NCBI RefSeq assembly: GCF_900766215.1
Contig: NZ_CAAFUQ010000027.1
Coordinates: 1-51,969 of the forward strand
Length of the DNA: 51,969 nucleotides
Direction: 5' to 3'
Origin: an uncultured Finegoldia sp.
Lineage (GTDB): Bacteria > Bacillota > Clostridia > Tissierellales > Peptoniphilaceae
Part shown: in pieces, positions 8,247 to 16,095 of the stretch
Layout of the letters: every line of letters starts with the position of its first letter
How positions within the stretch are numbered: the first letter of the stretch is position 1
Translations under genes and position numbers: made by a program
The notes under the pieces: model-generated
What the model was told of the DNA's origin: nothing
Seen by the model: the letters and a program-made list of their open reading frames with translations, nothing else
The model's database searches: none

Positions 8247-9644
8247 ATGAAAAACGAAGAAAAGACTATGGAGAAAATAGTAAGCTTATGTAAATCAAGG
8301 GGAATAATATTTCCTGGTAGTGAAATCTATGGAGGATTATCAAATACTTGGGACTACGGTTCATTAGGTGTTGAAATCAAAAATAATATAAAAAGAGCTT
8401 GGTGGAAAAAATTTATCCAACAAAGCCCTTACAATGTTGGTTTGGATGCAGCTATCCTTATGAATCCTCAAACTTGGGTAGTATCTGGTCATGTTGATGG
8501 ATTCTCAGACCCATTAATCGACTGTAAAGAATGTAAATCTAGATTTAGAGCTGATAAATTAATTGAAGACTATTTCATGGATGAAAAAAATGAAGAAATA
8601 ACTGGATTAGACGGAAAATCAGAACAAGAATTATTGGATATTATCGAAAAAGAAAACATAAAATGTCCAGAGTGTGGTAAACACAATTTTACAGATATCA
8701 GGAAATTCAATTTGATGTTCAAAACTTTCCAAGGTGTTACTGAAGATAACAAATCAGAAATTTATTTGAGACCGGAAACTGCACAAGGTATTTTTGTGAA
8801 TTTTAAGAATATTCAAAGAACTTCAAGAAAGAAAATTCCTTTTGGAATTGGTCAAATAGGTAAATCATTCAGAAACGAAATCACTCCAGGTAACTTTATT
8901 TTCAGAACAAGAGAATTTGAACAAATGGAATTAGAATTCTTCTGTGAACCAGGAACTGATTTGGAATGGTTCGAATATTGGAGAAATTTCTGTAAAGAAT
9001 TCTTATTGAATTTGGGAATGAAAGAAGAAAACTTAAGACTTAGAGATCACGAACAAGAAGAACTATCATTCTACTCAAAAGCTACAACAGACTTTGAATA
9101 TCTATTCCCATTTGGATGGGGAGAATTATGGGGAATTGCAGACAGAACTGATTACGATTTGTCAAAACACAGCGAAGGTTCTGGAGAAAAGCTAGAATAT
9201 ATGGATCCAACTACAAATGAAAAATACATTCCATATTGTATAGAACCATCTGTAGGTGTAGACAGAATGTTTTTATCTTTCTTGTGTGATGCTTATGAAG
9301 AAGAACAATTAGAAGACAACTCTACAAGAACTGTTTTAAAAATTCATCCTGCATTAGCGGCATATAAAGTTGCAGTTCTTCCTTTAACTAAAAAATTAAA
9401 TGATAAGGCAATGGAAGTTTATAATGAATTAGCTAAGAATTTCATGACTCATTTTGATGATGCTGGTTCAATTGGTAAGAGATACAGAAGAGAAGACGAA
9501 GCAGGAACTCCATATTGTGTAACGATAGATTTTGATACTTTAGAAGATAATACCGTTACTATCAGAGATAGAGACACTATGGAACAAAAGAGAATGACTG
9601 TTGAAGAAATTATAGAATTTGTAAATAAAGAAATGGAGTTTTAA
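8247..9644 (+). CDS. glyQS: Glycyl-tRNA synthetase, single-chain dimeric type
   Basis: This 465-residue class II synthetase charges tRNA-Gly. It is the alpha2-type enzyme found in archaea, eukaryotes and many Firmicutes, not the split GlyQ/GlyS form. N-terminal residues SRGIIFPGSEIYGG, the zinc-binding pairs CKEC and CPEC, the motif 2 region FRNEITPGNFIFRTREFEQMELE (seen in part as RNEITPGNF), and motif 3 EPSVGVDRMFLSFL are all present. A C-terminal anticodon-binding domain begins near KVAVLPLTKK. The ATG at 8247 follows GGAGGG by seven bases. An ATG four codons earlier overlaps that site. Expression is set by the T-box upstream. Confidence 0.96.
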   Translation: MKNEEKTMEKIVSLCKSRGIIFPGSEIYGGLSNTWDYGSLGVEIKNNIKRAWWKKFIQQSPYNVGLDAAILMNPQTWVVSGHVDGFSDPLIDCKECKSRFRADKLIEDYFMDEKNEEITGLDGKSEQELLDIIEKENIKCPECGKHNFTDIRKFNLMFKTFQGVTEDNKSEIYLRPETAQGIFVNFKNIQRTSRKKIPFGIGQIGKSFRNEITPGNFIFRTREFEQMELEFFCEPGTDLEWFEYWRNFCKEFLLNLGMKEENLRLRDHEQEELSFYSKATTDFEYLFPFGWGELWGIADRTDYDLSKHSEGSGEKLEYMDPTTNEKYIPYCIEPSVGVDRMFLSFLCDAYEEEQLEDNSTRTVLKIHPALAAYKVAVLPLTKKLNDKAMEVYNELAKNFMTHFDDAGSIGKRYRREDEAGTPYCVTIDFDTLEDNTVTIRDRDTMEQKRMTVEEIIEFVNKEMEF

Positions 9645-9648
9645 ATAT

Positions 9649-10914
9649 ATGACAGAAACTTTAAATCCTTTAGAAAATGCACGATATCAAATTAAAAAGG
9701 CTTGTGAGATTTTAAAATTAGATGATAGTGTATATGAATTGTTGAAAGATCCTTATAGAGTAATTGAAATCAATATTCCAGTTAAAATGGATGATGGCTC
9801 AATAAAAGTATTTAAGGGATACAGATCACAACACAATAATGCAATGGGCCCTACAAAAGGTGGATTAAGATTTAGAGAAGATGTAAACTTGGACGAAGTT
9901 AAAGCATTATCTATATGGATGACTTTCAAATGTCAAGTTACAAATCTACCTTATGGTGGGGGTAAGGGTGGAATAATAGTAGATCCATCTAAACTTTCTG
10001 AAGGGGAATTAGAAAGATTATCCAGAGGATTTGTTGACGGAATGTACAAATATTTAGGTGAAGATTTTGATATTCCGGCTCCAGATGTGAATACAAATGG
10101 TAAAATCATGAGTTGGATGGCTGATGAGTACAACAAATTAACTGGTACTAATCAAATGGGAACTTTCACTGGTAAACCAATTGAGTTTGGGGGATCATTG
10201 GGAAGAACAGAAGCTACAGGATTTTCAGTAGCTTTAAGCGCTAAAAAAGCTGTTCTAAATTTAAATAAAAAATTAGAAGAAACGACTGTTGCTGTACAAG
10301 GATTAGGTAATGTTGGGATTTATACATTAAAATACGTGCTTGAATATGGCATGAAAGTCAAATATATCATGGAATACAATAAGCAAAGAGGAGTATTTGC
10401 AATTCACAAGGAAGACGGATTCAACTTTGAAGAATGTTACGAAATTGCTCAAACAAAAGAAAAAGACTTTGCTAGCATTGAAGGATGCGAAGTAATTTCA
10501 AATGAGGATTTTTTCGCAGCTGATGTTGATGTTATTATACCTGCAGCTTTGGAAAATGCAATTACAACTGAAAATGTTAATTCAATTAAAGCGAAAATCA
10601 TTGTAGAAGGTGCAAATGGACCTATAACAAAGGATGCAGATGAAATCTTAAATGAAAAAAATGTAGTTATTGTTCCAGATATTTTGGCAAACTCTGGTGG
10701 AGTTACTGTATCTTATTTTGAATGGGTACAAAATAAAGCAGGATATTATTGGTCTGAGGAAGAAGTCAGAGACAAAGAATATCAATTGATTAATAAATCA
10801 TTTGATGAAATTTGGGAATTATCTGAAAAGCTTAATATAACATTGAGACAAGCTGCTTATGTACATTCAATCAAAAAGATTGGCGAGACAATGAAAATAC
10901 GCGGATGGTATTAA
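9649..10914 (+). CDS. gluD: Glutamate dehydrogenase (NAD type)
   Basis: This 421-residue enzyme interconverts glutamate with 2-oxoglutarate and ammonia, the entry to glutamate fermentation in anaerobes. The N-terminal substrate domain has FKGYRSQHNNAMGPTKGGLR, and the catalytic Lys is in YGGGKGGI (about residue 106). A Rossmann domain with VQGLGNVG follows. It ends MKIRGWY, as in the clostridial NAD-specific enzyme, which has the same length from memory. It starts four bases after glyQS with GGAG about 12 bases upstream. Its stop overlaps the next start as TAATG. Confidence 0.96.
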   Translation: MTETLNPLENARYQIKKACEILKLDDSVYELLKDPYRVIEINIPVKMDDGSIKVFKGYRSQHNNAMGPTKGGLRFREDVNLDEVKALSIWMTFKCQVTNLPYGGGKGGIIVDPSKLSEGELERLSRGFVDGMYKYLGEDFDIPAPDVNTNGKIMSWMADEYNKLTGTNQMGTFTGKPIEFGGSLGRTEATGFSVALSAKKAVLNLNKKLEETTVAVQGLGNVGIYTLKYVLEYGMKVKYIMEYNKQRGVFAIHKEDGFNFEECYEIAQTKEKDFASIEGCEVISNEDFFAADVDVIIPAALENAITTENVNSIKAKIIVEGANGPITKDADEILNEKNVVIVPDILANSGGVTVSYFEWVQNKAGYYWSEEEVRDKEYQLINKSFDEIWELSEKLNITLRQAAYVHSIKKIGETMKIRGWY

Positions 10915-11798
10915 TGCAAACACAAATAGAATTTAATGATGAATTAAAACTTACTAAAATTGAACAATCATCTTTTAACCCTACCCACATTTTTGAATGT
11001 GGGCAGGCGTTTAGATGGTACAAAGAAGACGATATGTCCTATACAACTGTTGATGGTGACATGTACTGTAATGTAAGTTTGGTTGGAGATTACGTTTATA
11101 TCAAAAACTGTACAGAAGATGATTACTATACAAAATGGGAAAATTATTTTGATTTGAAAACAGATTATTCAGAAATCAAAGAAAAATTATCTTTCAATGA
11201 CACTTTAAAAAACGCATTAGAATATGGCAATGGAATAAGGATTTTAAATCAGGATAAATTCTCTACTATAATTTCATTTATTATTTCAGCAAACAATCAA
11301 ATACCTAGAATTATGAAATCTGTAAATATTATTTGCGAAAATTATGGAAAATTTTTGGGCGAATTTAATGGCAGAAATTTATATTCATTTCCTAATCCAG
11401 AAGATTTGGCAAAAGTACCAGTCGAAGAAATGAGAGAAGTATGCAGAGTTGGATTTAGAGATAAAAGAATTGTTGATGTATCCAAAATGGTAGCAAATAA
11501 CGAGTTCAATATTTTTGAGATAGATAAATTATCAAATGAAGAATTAAGAAAAGAGTTAATAAAGCTTCCAGGAGTAGGTCCAAAAGTTGCTGATTGTATT
11601 ATGCTATTTTCATACAATAGACACAATACTTTTCCTGTAGATGTTTGGATAAAAAGAGTTATGGAGTATTTATTTATCAAAGAAGAAACCAATAAGAACT
11701 TAATTGCAAAATACGCAGACGATTTGTTTGGAGATTATGCTGGATATGCTCAACAATATTTGTTTTATTACGGAAGAGAAAACACGATTGGAAAATAG
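10914..11798 (+). CDS. 8-oxoguanine DNA glycosylase (OGG1-type HhH-GPD)
   Basis: This 294-residue base-excision repair enzyme removes 8-oxoguanine and can nick at the abasic site. The N-terminal TBP-like OGG domain contains FECGQAFRW. The helix-hairpin-helix LPGVGPKVADC supplies the catalytic Lys (about 224), and FPVDVW supplies the Asp (about 243). The ATG at 10914 shares its A with the gluD stop codon (TAATG), implying translational coupling. An ATG three codons earlier, inside gluD, is possible. It is the last gene before the groES promoter and CIRCE. Confidence 0.92.
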   Translation: MQTQIEFNDELKLTKIEQSSFNPTHIFECGQAFRWYKEDDMSYTTVDGDMYCNVSLVGDYVYIKNCTEDDYYTKWENYFDLKTDYSEIKEKLSFNDTLKNALEYGNGIRILNQDKFSTIISFIISANNQIPRIMKSVNIICENYGKFLGEFNGRNLYSFPNPEDLAKVPVEEMREVCRVGFRDKRIVDVSKMVANNEFNIFEIDKLSNEELRKELIKLPGVGPKVADCIMLFSYNRHNTFPVDVWIKRVMEYLFIKEETNKNLIAKYADDLFGDYAGYAQQYLFYYGRENTIGK

Positions 11799-11885
11799 TA
11801 ATCAGGATATCACAGTAAAAATAATATTAAATAAGATAAACATAGAAAATAAATGATATTATGATTTAAATACTAATAAATGTGT

Positions 11886-11914
11886 TTGAAAAAAACAAGT
11901 GTGTGGTTTATTAT
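11886..11914 (+). promoter_or_regulatory. groESL promoter
   Basis: TTGAAA (11886-11891) and TATTAT (11909-11914) are separated by 17 bp. The CIRCE operator begins ten bases after the -10, over the expected transcription start. Confidence 0.75.
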
Positions 11915-11923
11915 ATAAGAGAA

Positions 11924-11950
11924 TTAACACTCGATGAGTTAGAGTGCTAA
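11924..11950 (+). promoter_or_regulatory. CIRCE operator (HrcA site)
   Basis: TTAACACTC, nine bases, then GAGTGCTAA. This matches the CIRCE consensus with a single change in the left arm (A for G at position 4). It implies HrcA repression of groESL. The hrcA gene is not in this window. Confidence 0.93.
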
Positions 11951-11975
11951 CAAAAGATTCTGAAGGAGGATAATC

Positions 11976-12260
11976 ATGAATTTAAAACCTATTGGTGATA
12001 GATTAGTATTAAAAAAACAAGAAAAAGAAGAAGAAAAAACATTCTCTGGAATAGTTCTCCCATCTTCAGCAAAAGAAGCTCCTGTTTATGCAGAAGTTTT
12101 AGCTATTGGATCTGAAGTAGAAGAAGACGAAAAAATGAAAGGCAACATTAAGGTTGGAGATAAAGTTATATACTCAAAATATGCTGGAACAGAAATAAAA
12201 CTAGAAGATACAGATTATATTCTAGTAAAATATGAAGATATTCTAGCAGTTGTAGAATAG
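11976..12260 (+). CDS. groES: Co-chaperonin GroES
   Basis: This 94-residue protein forms the heptameric lid of the GroEL chamber. It starts MNLKPIGDRLVLKKQE and contains the mobile-loop region around KTFSGIVLPSSAKEAP, with IVL as the GroEL contact. The length is typical. GAAGGAGGA lies seven bases before the ATG. The gene is first in a two-gene heat-shock operon under CIRCE, 13 bases ahead of groEL. Confidence 0.97.
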   Translation: MNLKPIGDRLVLKKQEKEEEKTFSGIVLPSSAKEAPVYAEVLAIGSEVEEDEKMKGNIKVGDKVIYSKYAGTEIKLEDTDYILVKYEDILAVVE

Positions 12261-12273
12261 GAGGATAAATTTT

Positions 12274-13893
12274 ATGGCAAAAAAAATTAAATTTTCAGAT
12301 GATGCTCGTAAAAGCATGGTAGAAGGTATTAATAAATTATCAGATACAGTTAAAGTAACATTGGGACCAAAAGGCCGCAATGTAGTTTTAGATAAAGAAT
12401 ACGGCGCACCATTGATTACAAATGATGGTGTTTCAATTGCAAGAGAAATTGAACTTGAAGATGAATACGAAAACATGGGTGCACAATTAGTAAAAGAAGT
12501 TGCGACAAAAACTAATGATGTAGCAGGTGATGGTACAACTACTGCAACACTTTTAGCACAAGCAATTATTAGAGAAGGATTGAAAAACTTAGCTGCTGGA
12601 GCAAATCCAATTGTTTTACAAAAAGGAATCAGAAAGGCTGTTGAAAAATCTGTAGAAGCGATTAAAGCAAGAAGTCACAGCGTAACTACAAAAGAAGAAA
12701 TTGCGAATGTTGGTAGCGTATCAGCGGCAGATGAAACTATTGGCAAGTTAATTGCAGAAGCTATGGAAAAAGTTGGAAATAACGGTGTAATCACTGTTGA
12801 AGAATCAAAATCTATGGGAACTACATTAAACGTTGTAGAAGGTATGGAATTTGATAGAGGATACGTATCTCCTTACATGGTTTCCGATTCAGATAAGATG
12901 GTAGCTGCAATGGAGGATCCGTTCATTTTAGTTACTGATAGAAAAATTACTAACATTCAAGACATATTACCATTATTAGAACAAGTTGTTCAACAAGGTA
13001 AGCCATTATTTATAATTGCTGAGGATGTTGAAGGTGAAGCATTAGCGACATTAGTTCTAAATAAAATCAGAGGAACATTTAACTGTGTAGCAGTAAAAGC
13101 ACCAGGATTTGGAGACAGAAGAAAAGAAATGCTTGAAGATATCTGTATTTTAACTGGAGCTCAACTTATCACAGAAGATTTGGGAATTGAATTAAAAGAT
13201 GCATCATTTGATATGCTTGGAAGAGCTAGAAAAGTTAATGTATCAAAAGACAAAACAACTATCGTTGATGGAAATGGTGAACAATCTAAAATTGAAGAAA
13301 GAATAAATCAAATTCAAAATAGAATTCCAGAAACTGATTCTGAATATGATAGAGAAAAACTTCAAGAAAGATTAGCAAAATTATCTGGTGGAGTTGCAGT
13401 AATTGAAGTAGGTGCAGCTACTGAAACAGAATTAAAAGAAAGAAAATTGAGAATAGAAGATGCCTTGGCAGCTACAAGAGCAGCAGTTGAAGAAGGAATT
13501 GTAGCTGGTGGAGGAACAGTTCTTATTGATGTTCTTGAAGAAGTTGAAAATCTTGTAGATGAAGTTGAAGGCGACGAAAAAACAGGAGTAAAAATTATTC
13601 TAAAAGCTTTAGAAGAACCTGTAAAACAAATTGCAATTAATGCCGGTATTGATGGATCAGTTATTGTTGAAAATGTTAAAAATAAAGAAAAAGGCATCGG
13701 ATTTGATGCTTACAAAGGTGAATATGTTGATATGTTAAAAGCTGGTATCGTAGATCCAACTAAAGTAACTTTATCAGCATTACAAAATGCGGCATCAGTT
13801 GCAAGTTTGTTATTGACAACAGAAGCAGCAGTAGTTTCAATAAAAGAAGATGAACCAGCTATGCCTCAACCAGGCCCTGGCGCATATATGTAA
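12274..13893 (+). CDS. groEL: Chaperonin GroEL
   Basis: This 539-residue ATP-driven chaperonin folds proteins in a double-ring cage with GroES. VTLGPKGRNVVLDKEYG and the nucleotide-binding VAGDGTTTATLLAQ are at the expected places, and GIVAGGGTVL is near residue 410. The C-terminal tail is PQPGPGAYM instead of the usual Gly-Gly-Met repeats that line the chamber floor. AGGAGGA precedes the ATG. A strong terminator follows. Confidence 0.98.
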   Translation: MAKKIKFSDDARKSMVEGINKLSDTVKVTLGPKGRNVVLDKEYGAPLITNDGVSIAREIELEDEYENMGAQLVKEVATKTNDVAGDGTTTATLLAQAIIREGLKNLAAGANPIVLQKGIRKAVEKSVEAIKARSHSVTTKEEIANVGSVSAADETIGKLIAEAMEKVGNNGVITVEESKSMGTTLNVVEGMEFDRGYVSPYMVSDSDKMVAAMEDPFILVTDRKITNIQDILPLLEQVVQQGKPLFIIAEDVEGEALATLVLNKIRGTFNCVAVKAPGFGDRRKEMLEDICILTGAQLITEDLGIELKDASFDMLGRARKVNVSKDKTTIVDGNGEQSKIEERINQIQNRIPETDSEYDREKLQERLAKLSGGVAVIEVGAATETELKERKLRIEDALAATRAAVEEGIVAGGGTVLIDVLEEVENLVDEVEGDEKTGVKIILKALEEPVKQIAINAGIDGSVIVENVKNKEKGIGFDAYKGEYVDMLKAGIVDPTKVTLSALQNAASVASLLLTTEAAVVSIKEDEPAMPQPGPGAYM

Positions 13894-13902
13894 AAAAACG
13901 AA

Positions 13903-13929
13903 GGTGAGGAATTTTTCCTCATCTTTTTT
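13903..13929 (+). terminator. groESL terminator
   Basis: A 9-bp stem with one G-T pair (13903-13911 with 13915-13923) is followed by six T residues. Confidence 0.85.
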
Positions 13930-13951
13930 ATTTAAAAATCAAAACTGTTAG

Positions 13952-13979
13952 TTGAAAATGAATATCGGGTATATATAAA
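13952..13979 (+). promoter_or_regulatory. Promoter of the GTPase gene
   Basis: TTGAAA (13952-13957) and TATAAA (13974-13979) are spaced by 16 bp, just upstream of the start at 13996. Confidence 0.5.
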
Positions 13980-13995
13980 CTAAGTTGGTGAGATA

Positions 13996-15114
13996 ATGAA
14001 TAATTACGATTTGATAAATGAAGTGCTTGGAAAAACAAGCGAAGAAATACAAAAAATGAATCCAATAAATATTCTTTTGGTAGGAAAGACCGGTGTTGGA
14101 AAATCTACTTTAATTAATGGAATGTTCAGGGATAATTTAGTTGATACAGGAGTAGGAAGACCTGTTACTAAGTATTTACAAAAGATTACTAAAGAAAATA
14201 TTCCTATTAATTTATATGATACTCAAGGATTAGAACTTAGTTCAAAAAATCAAAGAGAAGTCCTAACTGAAATTACAACCCTTTTAACCGATTTAAGACA
14301 TAAAGGCGAAAAAGAAAAGATTCATCTTATATATTATTGTATTAACTCAAATGGATCTAGAATTGAAGACTCTGAAATTGAACTCATTAATTCTCTAAAA
14401 CAATTTGCACCTGTCATTATAGTTCTGACACAATCATTAGGAGAAAACTCTGAAAAGCTAAAAGCCTATATTGAAAATTTGAACTTGGATGTAGCAGATA
14501 TTATCGAAATACTTGCGAAACCTTATAGAATTAACGATATGGTTATAGAAGAAAAAGGATTGAAAGAATTGATGACAAAAAGTTTTGAGCTATTAGATGA
14601 GGAAATTAAAAGTTCTTTTATTAATGCCCAACATGTCGATATTGATTTGAAGGCAAAAACGGCTAGACGTTGGGCAAAAAGATATATAAAAACTGCTTTT
14701 GGTATCGGATTTGTGCCTATACCTTTTTCAGACGCATCACTACTTGTACCTATGCAAATAGGGATGATAGCACACATTAATTCTATATTTGGAATATCTA
14801 TGGATAAACAGAGAGTAGCATCTATTATAGCAGCAATCGGAGGAACTGGTGGTGCAACTTTTGCAGGTAGATTTATAGTTACCAATGCGTTAAAATTTAT
14901 TCCTGGTATAGGAAGTTTAGCAGGTGGTTTAATTTCAGCAGCGACGGCATCAATAATGACTACTGCATTAGCAATGAGCTATATTGAAGTTTTAAGTTAT
15001 ATTGCTAAGAGAGAAAAGCTTGGAATTAATATGGATTTTTCTGAAATTGAAAAATTAATGGAAAAAACATACACCGAATATTTAAAGAATAGAAAGAAGA
15101 AAGACGATGAATGA
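13996..15114 (+). CDS. GTPase with C-terminal DUF697-like membrane-associated domain
   Basis: This 372-residue protein has an N-terminal Ras-like G domain with GKTGVGKST (residues 30-38) and DTQG (G3). The G4 position reads TQSL rather than NKxD, so guanine specificity is uncertain. The C-terminal half (about 215-345) is rich in Gly/Ala helices with IAAIGGTGGATFAGRF and GIGSLAGGLISAATAS, resembling the YcjF/DUF697 domain that follows GTPases in other bacteria. The likely role is at the membrane, but no function is established. GGTGAG precedes the ATG. The 3' end overlaps the next small gene by eight bases. Confidence 0.8.
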   Translation: MNNYDLINEVLGKTSEEIQKMNPINILLVGKTGVGKSTLINGMFRDNLVDTGVGRPVTKYLQKITKENIPINLYDTQGLELSSKNQREVLTEITTLLTDLRHKGEKEKIHLIYYCINSNGSRIEDSEIELINSLKQFAPVIIVLTQSLGENSEKLKAYIENLNLDVADIIEILAKPYRINDMVIEEKGLKELMTKSFELLDEEIKSSFINAQHVDIDLKAKTARRWAKRYIKTAFGIGFVPIPFSDASLLVPMQIGMIAHINSIFGISMDKQRVASIIAAIGGTGGATFAGRFIVTNALKFIPGIGSLAGGLISAATASIMTTALAMSYIEVLSYIAKREKLGINMDFSEIEKLMEKTYTEYLKNRKKKDDE

Positions 15115-15322
15115 TTTAACTAAAAAAGATTTTATTGAAAAATATAAAGATGGAAATTTTGATTTTGCAGTCCAAAACACTTGTCGTTCTATAGAGTATG
15201 CAAAACTTGAGGATTGTTTTAGAGTTGCAGAAAGAAATAGAGAACCGTCAGATATAATAATATATGAAGATGACGACATGATAGACTATTTTCACTTTGA
15301 TGGATTAAAATATCAAGATTAA
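15107..15322 (+). CDS. Small acidic protein of unknown function
   Basis: The 71-residue product (MNDLTKKDFIEKYKDG... ending DGLKYQD) has no domain I recognise. It is acidic towards the C terminus, with two cysteines and no membrane segment. It starts eight bases inside the GTPase gene, with AAGAAAG-type purines upstream, so the two are probably co-translated. Its stop codon lies just before the promoter for the folate riboswitch. Its position suggests an accessory to the GTPase, which is inference only. Confidence 0.65.
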   Translation: MNDLTKKDFIEKYKDGNFDFAVQNTCRSIEYAKLEDCFRVAERNREPSDIIIYEDDDMIDYFHFDGLKYQD

Positions 15323-15336
15323 AAAACACATAAGTG

Positions 15337-15345
15337 TGGTATAAT
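15337..15345 (+). promoter_or_regulatory. Extended -10 promoter of the folate operon
   Basis: TGGTATAAT is a perfect extended -10, nine bases before the THF riboswitch aptamer. No good -35 is seen. Confidence 0.65.
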
Positions 15346-15353
15346 AATAATTA

Positions 15354-15438
15354 CAGAGTAGGGTTGATGCGTTTAGTGTAATGGGATAGGGAGTTGCCCA
15401 TTAACGAAGTTATTGCGATATCAATGCCGCTTCCGCTG
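15354..15438 (+). promoter_or_regulatory. THF riboswitch aptamer
   Basis: The sequence follows the folT/folE-type tetrahydrofolate aptamer block by block: AGAGTAG, GCGTT-AGTGT, ATGGGA, AACGAA, and a closing TCCGCT. The outer helix is formed by CAG (15354-15356) and CTG (15436-15438). It leads directly to an intrinsic terminator and then folE. Folate genes downstream are the expected targets. Confidence 0.9.
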
Positions 15439-15457
15439 AAAATACAAATTAGTGGAG

Positions 15458-15490
15458 GCATTATCTTTGAAAAAGGATAATGCTTTTTTT
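15458..15490 (+). terminator. THF riboswitch expression platform (regulated terminator)
   Basis: An 8-bp stem (15458-15465 with 15476-15483) is followed by seven T residues. The competing fold pairs aptamer bases 15423-15428 and 15432-15437 with 15451-15462, which contain the 5' arm of the terminator. Ligand binding should free the terminator and switch the operon off. Confidence 0.85.
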
Positions 15491-15491
15491 G

Positions 15492-15520
15492 AAGAGCACT
15501 CCTAAGTGCTCTTATATTTT
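15492..15520 (+). terminator. Second hairpin before folE
   Basis: A 9-bp perfect stem (15492-15500 with 15505-15513) is followed by an AT-rich tract containing four T residues. It could be a back-up terminator, or a hairpin that stabilises the 5' end of the mRNA. Confidence 0.45.
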
Positions 15521-15540
15521 TATAAATGAGAGGGATTTAA

Positions 15541-16095
15541 ATGGATAAAGAAAAAATAGAACAAGCAGTATCAATGATAATAGAAGCAATAGGTGAAGAT
15601 CCAAATAGAGAAGGACTTTTAGAAACACCACAAAGAGTTGCTAGAATGTATGAAGAAATTTTCAGTGGTTTGAACCAAGATGCTAAAGTGCATTTGTCAA
15701 AATCATTTGAAATAGTTGATGACAATATGGTAATTGAAAAAGACATTTCTTTTTATTCAATGTGTGAACATCATTTGTTACCATTTTGGGGAAAAGTAAA
15801 CATTGCCTACATTCCAAATAAGAGAGTAGCTGGACTTTCAAAATTAGCTAGAACTGTTGATGTTTATTCGAAAAAACCACAACTTCAAGAGCGTTTGAAT
15901 ATTGAAATAGCCGATGCTTTAATGGAATATTTAAATTGTAAAGGATGTTTAGTTACTATTGAAGCTGAACACATGTGTATGAACATGAGAGGAGTTAAAA
16001 AACCAGGAACATCTACTATGACTTCAGTAGCAAGAGGAGCTTTTGAAGAAGATTTGGATTTAAAAAATGAAGCTTATAGATTAATGGGATTATAA
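15541..16095 (+). CDS. folE: GTP cyclohydrolase I
   Basis: This 184-residue enzyme converts GTP to 7,8-dihydroneopterin triphosphate, the first step of folate synthesis. ETPQRVARMYEEIFSG is at the N-terminal side. CEHHLLPF carries a zinc-ligand Cys and His residues, and EAEHMCMNMRGVKKPG carries the second Cys. The size and motifs are those of type IA. GAGAGGG precedes the ATG. It is the first gene behind the THF riboswitch, and its TAA overlaps the next ATG. Confidence 0.97.
   Translation: MDKEKIEQAVSMIIEAIGEDPNREGLLETPQRVARMYEEIFSGLNQDAKVHLSKSFEIVDDNMVIEKDISFYSMCEHHLLPFWGKVNIAYIPNKRVAGLSKLARTVDVYSKKPQLQERLNIEIADALMEYLNCKGCLVTIEAEHMCMNMRGVKKPGTSTMTSVARGAFEEDLDLKNEAYRLMGL

Noticed and set aside
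14523..14885. 120-residue minus-strand open frame
   Set aside because: It is a shadow of the GTPase C-terminal domain, whose plus-strand frame has clear motifs.
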